Of a stretch of 64,000 nt of DNA, positions 19,379 through 30,369 are shown piece by piece. The stretch comes from Chlorops oryzae (Eukaryota > Arthropoda > Insecta > Diptera > Chloropidae): NCBI GenBank assembly GCA_020466095.1, contig CM035807.1, forward strand, positions 46,066,398 to 46,130,397. Direction: 5' to 3'. The position numbers and the translations under genes are program-made. The notes under the pieces are model-generated. The model was not told the origin of the DNA. It saw nothing but the letters and a program-made list of their open reading frames with translations, and did no database searches. The stretch's first letter is position 1. Each line of letters starts with the position of its first letter.

Positions 19379-21107
19379 GGCCCCATCTACACGATGCAAG
19401 TTTTCACTTGCAAGTCACTTCTGCAAGTACTTGGCAAGCAGATTGCATCTTGTAGAATACTTGCAAGGACTTGCGGCAGGTTTTTAAAGACTTCCATGCA
19501 AGAACTTGCCTAAAGAAAATTTGGATCGTGTAGAAATACAATCTTCCAATTTGCTAGAAGTTTTTTTTTACTTGCATGCTTACAACCTGTCACGTTCAAG
19601 ATACTCAAAAAAATAGTGAGTGCGATGTTTCAATATTTATTATTTTCTACATTCCAAGAATTAATTCTTGAATTAAATTCTTCGCATTTTTTTTTTATCA
19701 ACAATACGCATATTTGTATTTTGTTTTATAACAAGTGGATGAACGTAGTCACATACACGGGTAAAGTCACCTTGAGTGATATGTCCAAAGCGTTTAAAGA
19801 ATTGGTCACCTTCATTTGATAGGTCATTCATTAAATTCTCATAATAGGGATTTATGTCTCCTCTAAAAAATAACTTGCGTGCCCAAATTGTTCGTTTTGG
19901 TTTTTTTCTATAATTTTCTATTTCTTCCAAAATCAGCGCCGCACAGTGTCGCGACTCCATATATTCTGTGGCCAAAACTAGAAGGAGTGGTCGTAGAGCA
20001 ATGAAACTTGGTAGGAGTATTACTATGGGCCAAATTAAGAAATTTTGAGAAAATCATATAATCTCGCCCACTGCACCGCCCACCTCCCATATAAAGTGAA
20101 TTTCTAATTTCCACAGTTTTAGTGTTAGAAAGCTGAGATTTGGTCCAAATGTTATTTAGAGAGAGAAAACGTAGACCCCAAAATTTTTATGGGGTACCTA
20201 GCCCCCTTCAAAAACTGTACCCCTTCAAAGTTAACAGTTTTATGGTGCACTCTTCATATAGAATTATTTTTACCTAATTAAAAAATTTAATAATTTTTGG
20301 AGAAGATGACAGTAGAAATGAACGAAAAACTTAGCTCGTCGCACCTCATCGCACATTCTCTTTTTTTCTATTATAGAGTTTAAATTACTCACTCTTGATC
20401 CTGTGAATTTCTTCGATAAGTTTTGATAAGTTTTTTTTAAATTCAATTTCAAAGTTTTCGAAAGATTTACTTTTCACTTTTAAAACGCATTTCACAAAAA
20501 GTAACGGCGACTTTTTTTTTTTTTAATAATAGCAGCTATTAAACTATCATTTTTATTTAAAACAACCACAGATTTGCATATAAAAATTCATGGAAATTTT
20601 TTTTTTCGTCAATCAACATTGATGGGCTGAAATACTTACTTACAACAGAATTTTTTGTTAAAAGTGATCTGATGTCTTCAAGTTGATCTATTTCTAATAG
20701 ATTGACATTAAAAATGTTTTGAAATTTATCATTTCATTTTTTTCCTTTTTGGCCGCACTCGCGCCACTGTGCGCCGACCTTTCTTTAATTTTTTATTCAT
20801 TTTTCCTATCTTAGGTTAAAATATGATTTTTTATACCAACTGAAAAACTTTCGGCAAGAACTTCTCTGAATGTAAAAACCTTCAAGCTGGCAAGCTACAT
20901 GTTCTAAAAAAAATTGCTTCTGAAAAGCCACTTTTAGTAACGCCATCTGGCTATGTACCCAAGCACTTGCGTGCAAGTCATCTTTAGATTAGTTTTATGC
21001 AAGCTGCAAACTAAAATCTACTAGCATCGTGTGAATTGGTCACGCAATTTCTTGCACAGAAGTACTAAAACTTGCCAAGCGAAAACTTGCATCGTGTAGA
21101 TGGGGCC
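19379..21107. mobile_element. PIF/Harbinger DNA transposon with near-perfect ends
   Basis: A 1729-bp element flanked by a 3-bp duplication CAA (19376-19378; 21108-21110). Terminal inverted repeats GGCCCCATCTACACGATGCA and onward are identical for at least 27 bp. Subterminal ACTTGCAAG/CTTGC motifs are repeated many times near both ends, as expected for transposase-binding sites. A transposase N-terminal fragment lies on the minus strand; the rest of the interior (20000-20900) is unrelated AT-rich sequence, so the element is internally deleted or replaced. The strings at 19925-19955 (minus) and 20755-20780 (plus) are alike (TCGCGACACTGTGCGGCG versus TCGCGCCACTGTGCGCCG), hinting at an internal inverted duplication. 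Confidence 0.85.
19673..19975 (-). pseudogene. Harbinger transposase N-terminal fragment
   Basis: The reading frame RTIWARKLFFRGDINPYYEN, then DQFFKRFGHITQGDFTRV and HPLVIKQNTNMR, has the layout of PIF/Harbinger transposase N-termini (W-x-R...L...D-x-x-x-F-x-x-F-R-M, then V-x-P-x-I-x-K-x-N-T-x-x-R). The catalytic domain is missing downstream. It lies inside the element 19379-21107. Confidence 0.7.
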
Positions 21108-21694
21108 CAATGCCCACAATTTCAAACCTACTTATTAAAAATTGTTTTGAGAAAACATAATTCATCAATTAAGCAATGAAAACATCTTCCCACCTATTTT
21201 ACTGAAGCTCTGCTGGGTCGTCTAATCTACATTATGTTTATAATTATACTGCCAACATTTTGAATAGTCATAAAGTGTGCGGTTAAACACATCACATTCC
21301 GCTTTATGCAAGATGCAGTTACAAGTAAATGCCTAAATATGTAAATGGCAGAGCACTTATTGTTTAGACTTTCTTAGGCTTAAGCTCATTAACATTGGAT
21401 TATTTTAGAAAGGCAAAGAATTTTTGGGAGCATATTCAATCGAAGCCTTACAACGGCATAATCATATTAACTGAAGGTGATCATTGGAATAATACCCGCA
21501 CCTAAAAAGAATTTTGGCACCAGCTTGTGCAAGTTACATTTTTTAATCCGAACGAACTCAGAGGTGTAAAGCCCGTATTTATTTCAACTGTCAACTTACT
21601 GTCATATAATAATTGTAAATTAGGGCTTCTACAGTCCCAGAAGTTACACAATATCCTATTCCTTCAATTAAACATAAATGGTTTGGTGAACTTA

Positions 21695-23352
21695 CACTCT
21701 CTTTCACTGGTTAGACGCACAATATTATGTTCAAAGCAAAACGTTATTACTAAAAGGCAACTTGAAAAAAATACCAAAGAAGTGTTGCCAAAAAGAATTT
21801 GAACATTGTCCTAAATATATCAACCGTAATTTTTTTTTTTCAGAAAGTGCATAACGGTGTTTTTCCAATTTTTAGAAGAAGCCATCATTTTGCGCGTGCT
21901 TTCAGTATTTCATTGAATTAGACGCAGCACGTTGTTTTACTGAGTGTGGAAAAAGTTTTGATTTTTTAAAACGATAATTCAAAGATTATCCAACTTCTGA
22001 TTAAATTAATCCTAAATATGGGAAGGTCTGCGATATTAACTCTTTTAGAACGCGAAAAAATTGACTTTTATAATTCTGAAGGATTATCTAATAGAAAGAT
22101 AGCACAAAAAATAAATCGGAGCTCCAGAACTGTCGACCGCTATTTGAAAGATCCAAACTCATATGGGAGCAATTACAAAGGTCGGAAAAAAGCTCTGAGT
22201 TCTCGGGAAGAACGCAAAATTTTGAAAATCGCTTCAAACTCGACAAAATCGCTACCCAAAATAAAGGAAGCAGCAGGTGTAAACGCGAGTATTACTACCA
22301 TTCATCGAGTGATATCTAAAGCCAAACACCTAAAACGTCCCAAAATTAAATCTAAGCCACCGCTGACTGCTGATCGAAAGCAAAAACGCCTTCAATTTGC
22401 GAAGAAGTACATGACCTGGAATGTACAAAATGACACCCGCTCGAATGATTGGCGATTGGTCGTGTTTACTGACGAAAAACGCTTCAACTTGGATGGACCG
22501 GATGGATACGCGTATTATTTTCACGATCTAAGAAAGGAAGAAATTTTTCGAAGCCGTCACCACAGCCGAGAGGGTGGTGTTATGATATGGGGAGCGATAA
22601 CAATTTATGGGACAATTGAATTGACTTTTGTCGAGCAAACCATGAATGGAACTCGATTCAAATCTTTGCTTGAATCGGTATTTCCTAAGCTAAATAACCT
22701 CTTTGGTCCTTTGCCTTGTATTTTCCAACAAGACAATGCTCCCATTCATAACGTGCGAATCGTAAAGTCATACATTTCAAGTCAAAATGTTGAAATATTG
22801 TCTTGGCCACCATATTCTCCGGATCTTAATATTATTGAAAACGTTTGGGGCTGGCTATCACGAAAAATTTATGAAGGAGGAAAACAATATGATGATAAGG
22901 AGTCCCTAATTTCAACAACTAAATCCGCATGGAGCGACATTTCTTTGGATTACCTCCAATCCTTATATTCTTCTTTAAAAGACAGACTTTTTGAGGTAAT
23001 TAACAAAAATGGAGGAAGTACACAATACTAAAACACGATTTTTCAGTTGTACTCATCTTATTTAAAACCAATGTAAAAAAAATAATGTCTTTTTAAGAAA
23101 TTTTAAGTTTTTTGATACTGCGTCTATTCTATTGAAATGCAAAAATATGTTTTTTTTTTCAAGTGCCTTCATATGAAGTAAGTAAAATTTGTTTGTTTTT
23201 CGTTTTAAATTTTGTTTTGCTATTTTATGTGTGGAAGTATTAAATAAAGAAGACATTTGCATACTCTTTATTTTTAATTCACTTGAATAAATGAAGATAT
23301 ATAGGAATTAGTTTGCAAGGTAAGGGTGCGTCTAAATCATTGAAAGGGAGTG
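21695..23352 (+). mobile_element. Tc1-like element with IR/DR ends, copy of family 1
   Basis: A 1658-bp element flanked by TA (21693-21694; 23353-23354). Outer ends CACTCTCTTTCACTGGTTAG (left) and the complement of the right end CACTCCCTTTCAATGATTTA share the motif TTAGACGCAC. A second inverted copy of that motif lies about 240 bp inside each end (TAGACGCAG near 21930 and complement near 23120). This is the IR/DR arrangement of Tc1-like elements such as S, Paris and Minos. It encodes one intact transposase. Confidence 0.85.
22018..23031 (+). CDS. Tc1-like transposase (DD34E), intact
   Basis: 337 residues, normal length for Tc1-like transposases. The N-terminal paired-like DNA-binding region (EGLSNRKIAQKINRSSRTVD, residues 20-39) is followed by a second helix-turn-helix region (LPKIKEAAGVNASITTIHRV). 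The catalytic triad is visible: VVFTDEKRFNLDGPDG (first Asp), FQQDNAPIHN (second Asp) and DLNIIENVWGWL (Glu), with 34 residues between the second Asp and the Glu. A basic KRPKIK stretch could serve nuclear import. No stop or frameshift is seen. It is clearly homologous to the transposase at 29028-30023 but well diverged from it. Confidence 0.93.
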   Translation: MGRSAILTLLEREKIDFYNSEGLSNRKIAQKINRSSRTVDRYLKDPNSYGSNYKGRKKALSSREERKILKIASNSTKSLPKIKEAAGVNASITTIHRVISKAKHLKRPKIKSKPPLTADRKQKRLQFAKKYMTWNVQNDTRSNDWRLVVFTDEKRFNLDGPDGYAYYFHDLRKEEIFRSRHHSREGGVMIWGAITIYGTIELTFVEQTMNGTRFKSLLESVFPKLNNLFGPLPCIFQQDNAPIHNVRIVKSYISSQNVEILSWPPYSPDLNIIENVWGWLSRKIYEGGKQYDDKESLISTTKSAWSDISLDYLQSLYSSLKDRLFEVINKNGGSTQY

Positions 23353-23359
23353 TATGAAG

Positions 23360-24600
23360 AAAATTGATTTTGCAAACATATCGTCCCCTGAGAAAACCGT
23401 TGTCGTGTGTTGAAATTTCGAGGTTTTGGGAAATCGTCTTTGAAGTTTAAGAGATAATTACTTAAAATCTGTACGGTAGATTTTTTTAATTTTTCGTCGA
23501 GATATAGAGTGAAACATGTATTTTTGAATGCAGTTTATATATATGTTGTATCTTACATACTTTTTAATTTCTAGGCCATTTAAGACAGTGACATAATTGT
23601 TGTATGTGGCGTTTGCTAACTCCTCAGTTGAATTGCCCATATCACATACGACAAAATACACCTTCGATTAAAGTGAATTTTTTTTTTCATTTTAATTTTG
23701 GTGTATTGTCAATTAGTTAGCGATAATTATATAGGTGTTCACGCAAAGTATCAGGTTTCTAACCCAATTTATGATATTTTTTTGTTTTCATGATATTTTT
23801 ACAAGAACGACATTGGAAAGAGCACAAATTCATCTCTAATGTCATGAATGCAATAAATTCCGGCTGGAAGTATTTCTTTTCTTGCTGATTCCTTCTTCTG
23901 GATTCGATAAGTTAACCTATCGCAGCCTTGCTCCTAAAGTGGTACAACTCAAAATTTCGCATTTCTGGAACAATCGTTCATTCTCTATTGAAAGCTGTAA
24001 AAACTAATTATTTTTCTCAACTTATTTTATTCTTAATCGACTACTGCATTAGTTCATATGGGCATAAATTTTCAAGGTGCTGGTTTCTTGCAGAAAAATG
24101 AGGTTGAAAATAAAAAAAATTGAAATAGGTTTAGGAGCAAAGGTATGAAATGTATACATTTCAGGACCAACGCTTTGATTTATTTGCAGCAAAATTTTTT
24201 AAATTTAATTTGCAATACAATTTTCTATTTCCCACGAATATTTATGGCGCGTGGCACAAACACCTTTGAATCACTGATAACAAGTTTTTTTAACCTATTT
24301 TTCGGACTATCACTTTCAATAATTCTCTAGCCCTTTAAGCTATCAAAAATGTGTTCTATTTGGTCAACCCTTGTAAATTCCTCAACACTTCAATAAATTA
24401 AATAAGTAAAAGGACTTAGCTAGTACTGACTGGCATGTTAAATATCCAAAAATGTGAAATTTGTCGCTTACAAAGTTATTCGAGGCGATGATTCAAATGT
24501 TATTTTTCAATGTCGCACGCTACAGCGAAATATACCTACGATAAAGAAAAGAAAAAATTTACCGTAATTGGCAATTGCATCGTTCCCTTTGCATTTTTAT
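23360..24600. other. Unassigned AT-rich sequence
   Basis: No gene, RNA or repeat end is supported. The reading frames present are short and AT-driven. Confidence 0.3.
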
Positions 24601-24603
24601 TAG

Positions 24604-24935
24604 TGTCCGACCGAAGGTTCGGCTTCAGTAATCGGCATAATCGGCCAATTCTTAATCTTCGGCTTCGGCTTCGAATATTTTAGCCGAATATTTTTGCATT
24701 TTAATGGAAGTAAAAAAGTCACGATAGATCTTCAATTTCAATTCAATCTCACTTTGTGGACGACTAAAGCGAAAGAATTTAGAGAAAATTTGAGCGGTTT
24801 TTCTGTGCTTGTCAAATGAATAAAGACTGATTTAGTTTCCTTACTGTAAAATGTTTTGCATTCGGCTTCGGCCTTCGGTTTTCGGCCGAAGTCTTCAACT
24901 CTGCCGATTGTTCGGCTTCGGCTTAAAAAACAAAC
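24604..24935. repeat. TTCGGC-rich dispersed repeat
   Basis: Starts AGTGTCCGACCGAAGGTTCGG and ends near GATTGTTCGGCTTCGGCTT, with clusters of GGCTTCGG/CCGAAG on both sides of an AT-rich centre. The clustered complementary motifs near both ends suggest a non-autonomous DNA element, probably hAT-like, but no target duplication was identified. Confidence 0.45.
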
Positions 24936-24984
24936 CGAGATTTAACAAGTAAGAAAGCTAAAGTCGGTCAAGCCCGACTTTGAA

Positions 24985-25880
24985 ATACCCAGCGTCCCGA
25001 CATTATGAGCGCACTATGTTTTGCTTCTCTATTTGTGGGCGTGGCAGTGGGAGGGCAACATATATTATTTCCCTACACCTTTCATTCGCCTTGGTGAACC
25101 TATGTTGCGAATTTGAAGCTTCTACGCCTTTTACTTCGGAAGTTACGAAAAGTCTTCATTAGTGGGCGTGGCAGTGGGCGGGCCACATAAAATTTTTTCC
25201 TACACCTTTCATTCGCCTTGGTGAACCTATGTTGCGAATTTGAAGCTTCTACGCCTTTTACTTCGGAAGTTATGAAAATTCTCTATTTGTGGGCGTGGCA
25301 GTGGGCGGGCTACATAAATTTTTGTTCCTACACCTTTCATTTGCCTTGGTCAACCTATGCTGCGAATTTGAAGCTTCTACGCCTTTTACTCCACAAGTTA
25401 CGATAACCCCTTATTTTTGGGCTTATTTGTGGGCGAGGCTCGAGGAGGGCGGCGTCCATTTTTTTCCAGGATATGTCTCTTTTCGTAGTTAACCAGTACA
25501 CCAAATATCAATAGAATGTGTTGAGTGCTTCGCAAGTTACAAGCATTTTATTGCAAACACAATAAATTCATTTGTGGGCGTGGCAGTGGGCGGATGTCTC
25601 CCATTTTTACTTAGGATCATACTCGGACCCCGATATACATGTGTGCCAAATTTCGACTTCATTGGTTGAGCCGTTTCGGAGGAGATCCGACCACGGAGGA
25701 ACGGACAGACGGTCAGACGGACAGACGGTCAGACGGACAGACGGTCAGACGGACATGTCTAAATCGATTCAGTTTTTGATCCTGATCATTTCTATATATA
25801 TTTTTCTATATCTCCGGAGCTTAATTCTCCCTGTTACAAGATTTGCACAAAACAAATATACCCCGCTTACGCTGGGTATA
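24985..25880 (+). repeat. Dispersed element with about 120-bp GTGGGCGTGGC tandem units, copy 1
   Basis: Bounded by TACCCAGCG (24985) and its complement CGCTGGGTA (25870). Inside are three to four tandem units of about 120 bp, each starting GTGGGCGTGGCAGTGGGCGG and containing TTGCGAATTTGAAGCTTCTA. A 16-bp microsatellite (ACGGACAGACGGTCAG, about 3.5 copies) lies at 25699-25754. Similar repeats with the GACAGACGG microsatellite are common in fly genomes. Related copies: 38283-38800 (minus) and 53655-54200 (plus). Confidence 0.75.
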
Positions 25881-26093
25881 AAAAGGCCAATATCAAAGCA
25901 TAGTGGCTCTCATTACGAACAATAATCAAAACAAAACGGGAATAGAAATATTCAAAACATAACTTTTGCACTCGTGCGACTTTGCATTTGAATATTTCAA
26001 AATGTGTTATGAATAAATGTGGAATATGTTTACATTAGTTAAATTTAATCGATTTTCAATAAATAAATGTTAAAAAAATATAATTTATAGGCT

Positions 26094-26390
26094 TTAAATT
26101 TTTGCTGCGGTTGACATTTCTGTAGAAATGATTGAGACGATTTGCTTAATCATGAGAGCGAACTCTCTGCTCTTAGCCGGTTTGAACTTTTGTGTATTTG
26201 AGTGTTTTGTGGGTGAGGGGATGTGGTATGGTAGAGGTTTTTGTCTTCGCCGTGCGTCCCTCACCCAGAAACCGACTTTGTTGTCGCGTAAATTGAACGA
26301 TGAACATGTTGAACGCACACTGAGTTTGCCGGCGTCAGATACTCGCTATTCGAGTGTCCTTTTATCGATTTAATAGACGTTATCACGTAA
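26094..26390 (+). repeat. Copy of the 655-850 repeat block
   Basis: Shares GATTGAGACGATTTGCTT, CATGAGAGCGAACTCTCTG and ATCGATTTAATAGACGTTAT with 655-850, with a 45-bp insertion near 26215-26280. It belongs to the family of DNA elements also seen at 307-900. Confidence 0.6.
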
Positions 26391-26399
26391 CAAAAAATC

Positions 26400-27330
26400 A
26401 AATTAGAAATAGACAACAGAAATGACTATAAATTAGTCCTTAGCTCGCGCTCGCTCGCATGGTTATGTTCGCCGAACTTTACAAAACAAGACTTTCGAAC
26501 CCCTCTTTACTTTTATTGACCAACTGATACCTTAAATAGGTTTTATTAGGATTCACGTGTTTCCATAAGTGCCGCTGTCGACTCACTTTGACTGTTGATC
26601 CGACGCTGGAACGACTTTGGAATATTCTTAAATATTTCGAACAATTTCAAAAACATTAGGTGAAAAAACGGTTAAACAGCAACCTTCCCTCCAAACGAAA
26701 GGATCAATAATTCGGTTTCGGACTCATGCTTGGAGTTTTAGCGCAAAGCAAAAGAACAAACCTTAATTATATGCGATAATTAGAGTCTCTTGAACTGATA
26801 AGCCAAAGCTTCGAGCTGGAAAGCCTTTCCACCCCTTGTGTGTTTGAATTTTGGGGTCGCCCGATCCGCATTTACTCCACTGAAGAAGATACATCTTGGC
26901 CTCTCGATGCACTTTCGGTGGGCAAGCAGATTTGGAAACCAAAATAAAGCGGGCCGTACAGCCAACGTCCCACAGACTCCTAACATTTCGTGGACAAATA
27001 AAGAAGTTGCCCTAGAGCAATGAAATTTGGCATGGACGTTTCTTTAGACATATTTATTTAATAAAATTTATTTAACATTTATTGAGTGTATCGCCATCTC
27101 GAGTGCGGAAAAATGCAACTCTTCTTTCCAAGATCAGCTGATTTTCAAAAGAAATGGATTCCGCCAAAACAAATTTAAAAACTTTTTGTCGAAATAAATT
27201 TTGTTTTCGCACTGCCAGTGGTCAAGCAAAAAGCCCATAATGAGATTTCGCTGACCACAACTAATAGGTTAGCTGATTTTGTTTTTTCCTTTGCCCTTTG
27301 GTAATCTTGCTTTGGAAAGCTGTCATTTCT
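26400..27330. other. Unassigned sequence
   Basis: No supported gene. A minus-strand frame at 26780-26986 has balanced composition but matches nothing I recognise. Confidence 0.3.
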
Positions 27331-27339
27331 TGATTTGTA

Positions 27340-28067
27340 CGAGGGTACTTTGAAAAGTTTCTGACTTAAACGGGAAGACTATTGACGAGTACTCTCCAAA
27401 ATTTAAGGGATTTAGGATGCTCAGTTGTTATGGGCCGTAATAGCTTGGGAGACGATGAGCGTTCGGAACGACCAAAAACTGTAACCACTGATGATAACAT
27501 CGATAAAGTTCACCAAATAGTGCCAAACGACCGTAAAATTCAAGTGAGAGATCTGCCAGAGGCAATTAACAAGTCCACAGAAAGTATTTGTTTCATGCTG
27601 AATCAAGACTAACGGGCATGTTACTGAAATGACTATTAAAATCGTCAAAAACTTTAAATGCTTCTAAAATCACGCTGAGTAAGTTTTGACCTGGCTTTCA
27701 ACTTTAAATTCGGAGAGAATAATATATGTATCGCTTTGATCTATTATAATGAAATACAGGATTTGTTGTAACGAATTTTGGGGCACATAAAATATCGTAA
27801 ATCGTCAGTTTTTGACGATATTGATTTCCGTAATATGCCCGTAAGTCATGAAAAAGCTTGCCACGCCGCGTTTGCTTATATAAGACAAAAACTTTGTTGA
27901 TATACACATTTTCAACGCTCTGTTGCCGCACTTTAGGCGTTTAAAAAAATCAGAGTTTTAGCGCCATACTTTCAAAGAAATTATGTAGAAAAATATTTAA
28001 AAAAAAACTATAAAAAAAACCACGACTCGTATTTCTGTTAGTTCACAAACTTTTCAGACCACCCTCG
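27340..28067 (+). mobile_element. Mariner relic with internal deletion
   Basis: Ends CGAGGGTACTTTGAAAAGTT (left, preceded by TA) and complement of the right end CGAGGGTGGTCTGAAAAGTT are a mariner-type inverted repeat about 28 bp long. Only the N-terminal transposase region is recognisable (27421-27612: GDDERSERPKTVTTDDNIDK and ESICFMLNQD). The central catalytic part is deleted or replaced; 728 bp remain of about 1.3 kb. Inactive. Confidence 0.75.
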
Positions 28068-28524
28068 TTGAATTGGAATCAGCTGTTAAGCTAATGACAA
28101 ATCGGCTAATTGATGGACCCTCTTATCATTAACTTTTTATTAGCGCTAATGAAGGGTCGGTTATGTATAACTGGAACTGTAGCTGAAGGTTTCAAAACAT
28201 TTTTCGTCAGTTAAGGCGAAAATATGTTTCAAACGGTGTAACAACTTTAGGCTTTCATTGGGTTATGAAAACAATTCGGCGTATCCAAAAAAAAAAAAAA
28301 CCCTTTGGCTCTTATTTTTGCTTTATCTTTGGTGGGCAGGACACGCCTATTTAAAATTAAAACGACAAATTTTATTTCCTCTAAGAGTTGATTGTCCTAA
28401 CGCCTGGCTTTTCACCGACTTAGAAAGACGCCCCAGAAATGGGCGTGGCACAACAAATTTTAAACTTCATGGTGTCCTATAGGATATTTTATCAATACAG
28501 AACGAAAGAAAATCAGAGCTGATG

Positions 28525-28682
28525 TCGTTTATTTTTGACGTAAAAACTAAACGTCCCAGAATAACGTTTATTTTGGACGTAAAAAATAAACGTCCTAGAA
28601 TAATGATTAATTTCGACGTAAAAAATAATCGTCCCAGAATAACGATTATTGGCAGTGGAAAAAATAAAACGGCTCACAATGC
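28525..28682. repeat. 39-bp tandem repeat of near-palindromic units
   Basis: Four units of about 39 bp (start 28525, 28564, 28604, 28643). Each contains CGTTTATTTTGGACGTAAAA followed by AATAAACGTCC, so each unit is itself a near-perfect palindrome. The last unit is degenerate. A Tc1-like element starts 22 bp downstream. Confidence 0.8.
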
Positions 28683-28704
28683 ACGGACAAGAATACGGTA
28701 TATA

Positions 28705-30365
28705 CACTGCCGCTCATCTGATTAGGTTTGAAGTTTCTTATACATTCTTTCCTCTATATCTCAATATACAGCAAATATTTTTTTTTAAATTTATATGATT
28801 TGAAACACTGTACATTTGCGCTCAATTTGAGTAAAAAACTTAACGAAGAAAATTTACAGTTATTTAGTATTTTTTTTTTTTTGTTTTGACTTACTCGCTT
28901 ATTCGTAGTCAGTTCTGCGCTCATCAGAATAGGTTTACTCACTTTAAAATAAAAAAAAAACACAGGAAAATAGCCTTTTTTAAATTTTTTTCAATTTCTT
29001 CCTTTTTATTTTATATTTTCAAGTTATTTAATAATGAGTGTATCCTCCTTTATTTAATATAACTTCGTAAATTCGATTAGGAATAGAATTATAAAGTTGT
29101 TCAATTGTTGTTAAAGAAATTTCAGCCCAGGCTTGCTTAATAGCAGCTATCAACGATTCTTTGTCATTAAACTGTCGACCTGACTCATAAATCTTCCTTG
29201 AAAGCAATCCCCATACATTTTCTATAATATTCAAGTCCGGCGAGTATGGTGGCCAATCCAGCAAAGTGACTTTTTGGCTTCTAATCCACTGTTTTACAAC
29301 ATTTGCAGTGTGAATTGGTGCATTGTCCTGCTGAAACGTCCAAGAAACCGGCCCGAAGACGTTAGAAATTTCATCAAAAGCCTTTCCAAGTACGCCTAAG
29401 TAGCATTTCGAGTTCATTTTTGATGTTAAAAATTGAAGTTCAAAAGTGCCGTAGAAGGAAATTGCTCCCCATACCATAACTCCACCTTGACAACTATGCA
29501 AACGATTCAAATAGTGCTCTTCTTTACGCAAGTCATGGAAGTAATAGTTATAACCATCGGGCCCTTCAAAATTGAACTTCTTTTCGTCGGAGAAAACGAT
29601 GTGTTGCCATTCCTTTTTCCACGTCATGTTTTCGCGAGAAAATTTTAAACGTATCTCCTTTCGAAGGTCATTTAGAGGTGGCTTCTTTTGGAGTTTCAGT
29701 CGCTTAATGTGCTTGGCTTTACTTATAATCCGTTTCACTGTAGAAAAGCTGGCCTTAACACCTGCTTTTTCTTTAATTTTCATGGCTGTAACGTGAGAAT
29801 TCGACGCCGCTCTTATAAAGGCTCGTCTATCGGCTTCTGTGGTTGCCGTAAAAGTGCCGCCTTTCATGTTTTTCCCATAGCCGGACTCATTCCTCAAAAA
29901 ATTACTTACAACATTTTGGCTCCGCCCAATTTTTTTTCCTATTTCGGAATGGCTTAGACCAGATTCCTGAAGTCCCTTAATTTTTCCCTTTTCCAACTCC
30001 GTTAACGGCTTTCCACGTCCCATTTTTTAAGAAAGTTTTGTTGTAAGGCTTGAAATTAAAATCAAAAAGAAATTCGCGACCTTATTTTCTACGTCCGCCT
30101 AGTACGACGCATTAAACTTAAGTTATAGCAAATTAAACCTATTCTGATGAGCGCAAAACTGACTACTGAATAAGCGAGAAAGTCAAAACAAAACAAAAAT
30201 ACTAAATAACTGTAAATTTTCTTCGTTAAGTTTTTTACTCAAATTGAGCGCAAATGTACAGTGTTTCAAATCATATAAATTTAAAAAAAAAATATTTGCT
30301 GTATATTGAGATATAGAGGAAGGAATGTATAAGAAACTTCAAACCTAATCAGATGAGCGGCAGTG
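28705..30365 (-). mobile_element. Tc1-like element with about 240-bp inverted repeats, family 2
   Basis: A 1661-bp element flanked by TA (28703-28704; 30366-30367). Inverted repeats start CACTGCCGCTCATCTGATTA and run about 240 bp with few differences. Each repeat has the binding-site-like motif GCTCATCTGATTAGGTTT at its outer end and GCTCATCAGAATAGGTTT at its inner end: a clear IR/DR structure. The single gene is intact, so the element may be autonomous. Confidence 0.92.
29028..30023 (-). CDS. Tc1-like transposase (DD34E), intact
   Basis: 331 residues. Helix-turn-helix regions: ESGLSHSEIGKKIGRSQNVV (residues 19-38) and MKIKEKAGVKASFSTVKRII. Catalytic residues: IVFSDEKKFNFEGPDG (Asp), FQQDNAPIHT (Asp) and DLNIIENVWGLL (Glu), spacing 34. 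It ends GGYTHY, comparable to GGSTQY of the transposase at 22018-23031; the two are homologues from different families. No interruption is seen. Confidence 0.94.
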   Translation of the reverse strand: MGRGKPLTELEKGKIKGLQESGLSHSEIGKKIGRSQNVVSNFLRNESGYGKNMKGGTFTATTEADRRAFIRAASNSHVTAMKIKEKAGVKASFSTVKRIISKAKHIKRLKLQKKPPLNDLRKEIRLKFSRENMTWKKEWQHIVFSDEKKFNFEGPDGYNYYFHDLRKEEHYLNRLHSCQGGVMVWGAISFYGTFELQFLTSKMNSKCYLGVLGKAFDEISNVFGPVSWTFQQDNAPIHTANVVKQWIRSQKVTLLDWPPYSPDLNIIENVWGLLSRKIYESGRQFNDKESLIAAIKQAWAEISLTTIEQLYNSIPNRIYEVILNKGGYTHY

Positions 30366-30369
30366 TATA

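Noticed and set aside
21527..21802. 91-codon ORF
   Set aside because: Spans the left boundary (21695) of the Tc1-like element, so it mixes flank and terminal repeat.
25699..25754. CRISPR-like array
   Set aside because: The regular 16-bp periodicity is a simple microsatellite without distinct spacers.
26780..26986. Minus-strand 68-codon ORF
   Set aside because: No recognisable domain, no neighbouring support, no splice signals that I trust.
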